Assembly (NCBI GenBank): GCA_039029915.1
Contig: JBCCFD010000329.1
Location: forward strand, 1-9,483
Length of the DNA: 9,483 bases
Direction: 5' to 3'
Origin: QQUD01 sp039029915
GTDB lineage: Bacteria; Chloroflexota; Anaerolineae; Promineifilales; Promineifilaceae
The notes below the pieces were generated by a model. That model was not told the origin of the DNA, searched no databases, and worked only from the letters and a program-made list of their open reading frames with translations. The translations under genes were made by a program, and so were the position numbers. Positions within the stretch are counted from its first letter, which is position 1, and each line of letters begins with the position of its first letter. Positions 6,136 through 9,483 of the stretch are shown here, in pieces.

Positions 6136-6921
6136 TTAGCTTTCTTTTAACCGTTTTAGTGGAATGGGGGCATTTTGCTCAAGCAAGTTTAGCGTGGTAA
6201 GCAAGATTCGTTGCTGTTGGGCAATATCCCCCGGTTTACCAACCGTTTGGCCGCGTTCAAGCTGGGTAATGGTTCCCCGAGGTGGATTCACCAACCGAAT
6301 AATACCGGCATTCCAAGCGGTTAATGTTGTAGCAATCCCTTCAAGTTCCAAAGCGCGTGCAATCAGTCCCACGGACTGAGTACAGCTTGGTCAGGCGGGC
6401 ACAAGAAAAGCGGCATCGAGCCCTTCTGTCTTGGCGGTAGCCACAACTTCTGGAATCAGTTCATTTACCGTTCGGTGAGCCATTGGCAAGTACCCACTAA
6501 AACTGAAGGCATGTTCGGCCACACTACCAATAATGCCTTCTTCAACAAATGCTGCTAAATGGCCTACTGGCCATAAAATTTCTGAGTCTTGATTAACGGC
6601 CGTATGGTCATAGTGCGTGTGAGCAATGGCAATATCGTCAAAAGAGGTGTGCCAAGGAATCTTCCGCAGAGTGTAGTCACCAAGGTCATTTTCAGCGTCA
6701 AACGGTGGTTGAGAGTCTGGCAAATAAAACCCCCCGGATGAGATTAAACCAACTTTGCTGTTGGATAACTTAACTGCCTTTCCGCTGGGGGCGTTTTGAT
6801 TGGTAGGACGCTTATATTTTTTCCAATTCATCACGCCGGTGTCTTGATACTCTTTGTACCAGCCAGCTTCAAACTCACTTTGCCATCCGGCCAGATCTTC
6901 TAAAATATCTTGATGCCCCAT
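6136..6921 (-). CDS. Selenoprotein B-family reductase (glycine/betaine/sarcosine/D-proline type), in-frame TGA read as selenocysteine
   Basis: One 261-residue reading frame from ATG 6921 to TAA 6136, interrupted only by TGA at 6391-6393 (residue 177). Upstream half: KVGLISSGGFYLP (56-68), IAHTHYDHTAVNQDSEI (99-115, conserved HxHYDH), FVEEGIIG (125-132) and DAAFLVPA (169-176). Across the TGA the frame continues PSCTQSVGLIARALELEGI, which matches the PrdB/GrdB-type segment VPx-[U/C]-PxCxQxVGL, so U177 and Cys180 form a U-x-x-C redox pair. A SECIS-like hairpin follows. Length (261) is that of PrdB-type rather than the larger GrdB-type subunits. Family members reductively cleave C-N bonds in anaerobes, but no pyruvoyl-subunit (PrdA/GrdE-like) gene is present here, so substrate and reaction are open. 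The start has AAGGAG 8 nt upstream, overlapping the stop of the TPR gene 12 nt away, so the two are co-transcribed. Standard annotation would give two ORFs (6921-6391 and 6372-6136) or a pseudogene. Confidence 0.82.
6358..6384 (-). promoter_or_regulatory. Candidate bacterial SECIS element for UGA at 6391-6393
   Basis: Starting 11 nt after the UGA, the mRNA forms a perfect 7-bp upper stem UCAGUCC / GGACUGA (6373-6379 with 6363-6369) with the apical loop GUG (6370-6372). Below it, after a C-U mismatch, four more pairs (UGUA with UGCA-side bases, one G-U) extend to 6384/6358. The apical loop lies 18 nt from the UGA and begins with G, which fits the rule for bacterial SECIS elements (small loop with G in the first two positions, roughly 16-37 nt from UGA). 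The spacing resembles the well-known E. coli fdhF element. Confidence 0.7.
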
Positions 6922-6933
6922 TTGGAAAGCTCC

Positions 6934-7905
6934 TTATTCTTCAGTTGGTTCTGGTAGTAGGGTTTTTATTTCCGCTAAATCGATGCCCAATTGCTTAATA
7001 TGTGGGTTTTCAGGGTTGTGAGAGACTATCTCTTCCACGAATGGCACTCCTTCAGCGAACTTTTGCATGGTGGAAACGGCCGTTTCAGCCGTTGTTTTCT
7101 GGCCTAATTTGAGGAGCGTTTTATACAAATAGAAGTGAGCCAACAAATCGTACTCAATTAGCGGCAGCGTCTTTTTAGTAGACATTGACAGGGCTTCTGC
7201 TGCTTGCTCATAATTTTTCATTCGGTAAGCTGACAGCCCCTTGTGATATTGGTTCATGGCCACAGATTCATCAAGAGACGCCGCTTTGTTAAACATCTTA
7301 AACGCTTGGTCATACTTCGCTTCAGCTAGATAGACTTGGCCCAAGGTATTGTAATTTCCGTGTGCTTCAGGCTGCAAAGCAATGGCGTGCTTGGCATCCT
7401 GTTCTGCTTTAGCAAACTGCTTATAAAGCATTCGAATTGAGGCTCTTAGCTGATACGATTCAGGAAAATCGGGGCGGGCAGCTATTGATTTATTAATTAA
7501 CTTTAACGCTTGCTCATAATTACCGCGCTGGAAGTTTCTGGAGGCAATGAGGTAAGAGGTTGGCATCTGGAATATGCGCTGAATGAATAAAAGCACGAAG
7601 GTAATGGCCACCCCGATTACAATAAACCGGGAGCGACCTTGAATGAGACCTGTTGTTATGCCAGCTAGGGCGGGTAAGGCAAAGAGCAGCGCCAGAAGAC
7701 GAAGCTGCCAATTTGCATTCCGCGTCCAGTAGATTAGAAAAGCGATTAAACCGCCACCTAGCAAAATAATGAGGGCATTATTAAACTGACCGGCTGGCAC
7801 GACTAAAAATAAAAGCCAGCCTAAAAATAAGACGGCGAGCGTGATAACAATAGGCAGAATGAGGCTGGCGCGAAGCTCTTTTCTTGACGTTTGGTGTGAA
7901 CTCAT
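6934..7905 (-). CDS. Membrane protein with four N-terminal helices and C-terminal TPR repeats
   Basis: The 323-residue protein has hydrophobic segments at about 13-37, 43-60, 67-88 and 93-110, followed by tetratricopeptide-type helix pairs at about 118-145 (YLIASRNFQRGNYEQALKLI), 149-180 (YQLRASIRMLYKQFAKAEQD), 183-213 (GNYNTLGQVYLAEAKYDQAF) and 217-245 (YHKGLSAYRMKNYEQAAEAL). The conserved A/G and Y/L positions of TPRs are visible. TPR domains hold protein partners, so this is probably a membrane scaffold, and no catalytic motif is seen. It begins 27 nt after the M20 gene and ends 12 nt before the selenoprotein start. No clear Shine-Dalgarno precedes the ATG, which suggests coupling to the upstream gene. 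Specific role not recognised. Confidence 0.88.
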   Translation of the reverse strand: MSSHQTSRKELRASLILPIVITLAVLFLGWLLFLVVPAGQFNNALIILLGGGLIAFLIYWTRNANWQLRLLALLFALPALAGITTGLIQGRSRFIVIGVAITFVLLFIQRIFQMPTSYLIASRNFQRGNYEQALKLINKSIAARPDFPESYQLRASIRMLYKQFAKAEQDAKHAIALQPEAHGNYNTLGQVYLAEAKYDQAFKMFNKAASLDESVAMNQYHKGLSAYRMKNYEQAAEALSMSTKKTLPLIEYDLLAHFYLYKTLLKLGQKTTAETAVSTMQKFAEGVPFVEEIVSHNPENPHIKQLGIDLAEIKTLLPEPTEE

Positions 7906-7932
7906 AAGGTGTTGTTTTATTATTTAAAACTT

Positions 7933-9123
7933 TTACTCCTCCACATGGAGGTTGCTGCTAGCGCCGCAAAAATCAACGGCCGTATTTGCCAAAATGTGTG
8001 TTAAATCTAACACTGATTGTATCTCAACCCACTCTTCGGCGCTGTGTAAACCGGCTCCTGTGGGGCCAATAATGACGGTATCAATCCCTTTGGCGGCCAA
8101 AATAGCAGCATCAGTCCAAAATGAAACGCCCCCGTGCTCAGATGAATATCCCATCTGCTGGGTGGCCGCTTTTTCAACGGTGTTGACAATGTGGGCGGAT
8201 TCTTCGATTGAAAATGGGTCTCTTACAAAAAATGGTTTGACTGTTGCATTAAACGTGGTGTCGGCCTGGCTTAGATAGTCAATGATCGTTTGCAATTCTG
8301 CCGTGCATTCTGCTTCGGTCTCCCCTGGCGCGGTACGCCGTTCAATTTGGAGAACACATTCAGCCGAATAAACGCTGATTTCTGTACCGCCAGAAATCTT
8401 TGAGGCATGAAGGGAAGGCGGCCCAGCAAGCGGATGAGGGGGGCGTTTGAGAAGAGCCTGCTCTAGCTTTTCCAGCTCGCCTAAAAAGCGCCCCATGCGC
8501 ATATTGGCATCGATCCCTTCCTGATAGCGGCTCCCGTGAGCAGCTCGCCCTTTTGTCACGACATCATACCAAATAAAGCCTCGATGGGCGCGGCATAGCT
8601 GTAAGCTAGTGGGTTCGGTCACGATGGCGGCGTCAGCGGTATATTGGGTCACCAAGTGGTCCATACCAATGCTTTTATCTTCTTCATCCGCTACGGCCGT
8701 AATGAGCAAATCGCCGTTTAGCTCAATGCCCGCATCGATGATTGCCTTGGCGGCACCCAATTGAGCCGCTAAGCCACTCTTCATATCTTGCGCGCCCCGA
8801 CCGTATAGCTTGCCATCACGGATTTCCCCTGAGAAGGGAGCTGTCATCCCCGTAACACTTACTGTGTCGAGATGGGCGTTGAGTAAGAGCGAACGGCCGT
8901 TTCCACGCCCTTGCAGTCTACCAACTACATTCCAGCGATTTGGTGCGACTTCGACCAGATCAACGGGGATATTGAGCGCGCGTAAGCATTCGGCCGTGTA
9001 GTGGGCGATCTCAGTTTCTCCAACACCGTCGGTTGACAAAGTCGGATTTGAAGAATTGATTTGGACAAGTTTTTGTAGGGTGCTAATCACATAATCAGCA
9101 TCAATGGTTAGGGGCTGGTTCAA
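7933..9123 (-). CDS. M20-family metallo-hydrolase (ArgE/DapE/CPG2-like)
   Basis: Cytoplasmic dinuclear-zinc amidohydrolase that typically cleaves N-acyl amino acids or short peptides. The 396-residue protein has the metal motif NAHLDTV (82-88, His84 and Asp86), GRGAQDMKSG (108-117, bridging Asp113), AVADEEDKS (143-151, catalytic Glu147 and ligand Glu148), VTEP (168-171, Glu170), the dimerisation lid domain with GRAAHGSRYQEGIDA (192-206) and the last ligand in PTGAGLHSAEEWVE (354-367, His360). All five zinc ligands and the base are present. The start is TTG at 9123. The in-frame stop (9166-9168) leaves no upstream ATG, and CGGAG lies 5 nt before the TTG. It is first in the row of co-directional genes. 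Substrate is not evident, with an N-acyl amino acid or carbamoyl-type compound as possibilities. Confidence 0.92.
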   Translation of the reverse strand: MNQPLTIDADYVISTLQKLVQINSSNPTLSTDGVGETEIAHYTAECLRALNIPVDLVEVAPNRWNVVGRLQGRGNGRSLLLNAHLDTVSVTGMTAPFSGEIRDGKLYGRGAQDMKSGLAAQLGAAKAIIDAGIELNGDLLITAVADEEDKSIGMDHLVTQYTADAAIVTEPTSLQLCRAHRGFIWYDVVTKGRAAHGSRYQEGIDANMRMGRFLGELEKLEQALLKRPPHPLAGPPSLHASKISGGTEISVYSAECVLQIERRTAPGETEAECTAELQTIIDYLSQADTTFNATVKPFFVRDPFSIEESAHIVNTVEKAATQQMGYSSEHGGVSFWTDAAILAAKGIDTVIIGPTGAGLHSAEEWVEIQSVLDLTHILANTAVDFCGASSNLHVEE

Positions 9124-9158
9124 TTTTTCTCCGATTTCGTGGAAACGGAAAAATTGAA
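9119..9158 (-). promoter_or_regulatory. Hairpin that covers the M20 gene start codon and Shine-Dalgarno
   Basis: In the minus-strand mRNA, UUCAAUUUUUCCG (9158-9146) pairs with CGG-AG-AAAAAUUGAA (9133-9119) around a 12-nt loop: 10 bp of mostly A-U plus CCG/CGG, with the AG of the Shine-Dalgarno bulged. The UUG start codon (9123-9121) is wholly inside the stem. This arrangement can limit translation and melt with temperature or ribosome loading. A regulatory role is inferred from position, not shown. Confidence 0.5.
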
Positions 9159-9178
9159 TTGGAGTCTACTTCAACTAA

Positions 9179-9206
9179 ATTCTTGCCGCTCACACAAATA
9201 TGTAAA
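9179..9206 (-). promoter_or_regulatory. Possible promoter of the M20-TPR-selenoprotein gene row
   Basis: On the minus strand TTTACA (9201-9206, 5 of 6) and AAGAAT (9179-9184, 4 of 6) are spaced by 16 bp. Transcription would start near 9172, just before the start-codon hairpin at 9119-9158. The region is AT-rich, so chance matches are likely. Confidence 0.3.
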
Positions 9207-9304
9207 TTTCACAAAAAATCCTGAGATAAAACGGTTTGGAAATGTGAAATTTAGCTGTTGAAAACCAAAAATTCAACATTTCTTTCTCAAAATGCTTTTT
9301 GGTT
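9203..9304. repeat. AT-rich intergenic stretch with stacked inverted repeats
   Basis: Between the M20 gene and the GC-rich end there is an AT-rich stretch holding TAAATTTCAC (9203-9212) with its perfect inverse GTGAAATTTA (9244-9253), GTTGAA/TTCAAC (9257-9262 with 9272-9277) and AACCAAAAA/TTTTTGGTT (9263-9271 with 9296-9304). The last two overlap, so they cannot form together. No gene was recognised. The apparent minus-strand ORF covering it and the GC-rich end is not credible. These repeats may be protein sites or an artefact-prone region next to the contig join. Confidence 0.4.
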
Positions 9305-9312
9305 ATCACTGG

Positions 9313-9483
9313 CTCGTCACGACCGCAAAGGACGCCGTGAAGCTCGAGACCCTCGGCCGGCCGTTCCGGGTGCTCGAGGTCGAGCTCGCGCTCGGGCGCG
9401 GCGCGCAGGTGCTCGAGGCGCTCCTCGACTCGCTCCCGCCGGGGCGGGCGCGGCGGGAGCGTGCGAACCTCCACGAGGGGCTG
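9313..9483 (+). CDS. C-terminal fragment resembling tetraacyldisaccharide 4'-kinase (LpxK), probably foreign or misjoined sequence
   Basis: The plus-strand frame from 9313 gives 57 residues starting LVTTAKDAVKLE and continuing through FRVLEVELALGRG into LLDSLPP. The TxKDAVKL segment followed by a beta strand of the V.EVEL type is characteristic of the C-terminal part of LpxK, which phosphorylates the lipid A precursor. The frame is open to the window end, so its own C-terminus is not shown. Upstream in the same frame the sequence turns AT-rich and meets a stop at 9259-9261, with no room for the kinase N-terminus. GC content jumps sharply at about 9310. The fragment is therefore a broken gene or, more likely, sequence from another organism joined by misassembly. 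Confidence 0.55.

Larger units (their letters stand above)
683..8900. repeat. Dispersed palindromic octamer ACGGCCGT (11 copies)
   Basis: Perfect copies start at 683, 1732, 2460, 3221, 3927, 5004, 6596, 7076, 7976, 8693 and 8893. All are within coding sequence. They encode Thr-Ala-Val (six), Gly-Arg (four) and Arg-Pro (one), i.e. all three codon phases, so codon preference alone does not explain them. By base composition about 0.1 copies would be expected in this length. It is absent from the GC-rich end after 9310. Confidence 0.9.

Noticed and set aside
6391..6393. TGA as a genuine stop or a nonsense mutation making a pseudogene
   Set aside because: Both sides stay in frame and conserved, the codon falls at the U of a U-x-x-C motif known in this family, and a SECIS-like hairpin follows.
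7952..8278. Plus-strand ORF of 108 residues inside the M20 gene
   Set aside because: It is antisense to a region with clear M20 metal-binding motifs and has no recognisable domain or Shine-Dalgarno.
9203..9304. AT-rich inverted repeats as transposon ends or a replication origin
   Set aside because: No transposase, no target duplication and no DnaA-box cluster were seen; kept only as a described repeat region.
9190..9474. Minus-strand ORF of 94 residues at the right end
   Set aside because: It crosses the compositional break, is Arg/Glu/Pro-rich from GC-rich antisense DNA and has an AT-derived tail; the plus strand of the same DNA gives a recognisable LpxK segment.

Overview
The window is bacterial DNA of intermediate GC content carrying a tightly packed minus-strand cluster (about 9123 down to 1721), a separate minus-strand secreted or membrane-anchored beta-propeller gene (1552-236) and the tail of a plus-strand gene (1-135). 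The last ~170 bases (from about 9313) are very GC-rich, encode the C-terminus of an LpxK-like lipid A kinase on the plus strand, and look like a different genome joined on (chimeric contig) rather than a neighbour. The host cannot be fixed from the sequence. Chloroflexota (Anaerolineae-like) is a low-confidence guess from gene style. A useful fingerprint is the palindromic octamer ACGGCCGT, which occurs 11 times, always inside genes and in all three codon phases.

Read along the minus strand, the cluster is: an M20 metallo-hydrolase (TTG start inside a hairpin), a four-helix membrane protein with TPR repeats, a reductase of the glycine/betaine/sarcosine/D-proline selenoprotein B family, an IclR regulator, a BKACE-family (Kce-like) beta-keto acid cleavage enzyme, an L-carnitine dehydrogenase-like enzyme, an acyl-CoA dehydrogenase, and a strong intrinsic terminator at 1661-1693. 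The dehydrogenase plus BKACE pair is the known two-step route from L-carnitine to 3-dehydrocarnitine and then to betainyl-CoA plus acetoacetate. The IclR gene sits directly upstream of this pair and probably controls it.

The most important point for an annotator is that the reductase gene appears as two ORFs (6921-6391 and 6372-6136) but is best read as one 261-residue selenoprotein. The in-frame TGA at 6391-6393 falls at the U of a U-P-S-C redox motif and is followed 11 nt later by a stem-loop with a G-U-G apical loop, which fits the bacterial SECIS pattern. Standard gene callers will split or truncate it.

Regulation visible in the sequence: the iclR promoter (TTGTCC, 17 bp, TACAAT) ends 6 nt before the ATG, implying a leaderless mRNA, and two TTGTNNACAA palindromes lie on its -35 and -10 boxes. 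Two hairpins separate the BKACE and dehydrogenase genes. The M20 start codon and Shine-Dalgarno are buried in a stem. Intrinsic terminators end the plus-strand partial gene (148-184) and the carnitine-type cluster (1661-1693). No tRNA, rRNA, CRISPR array or transposase gene was seen.
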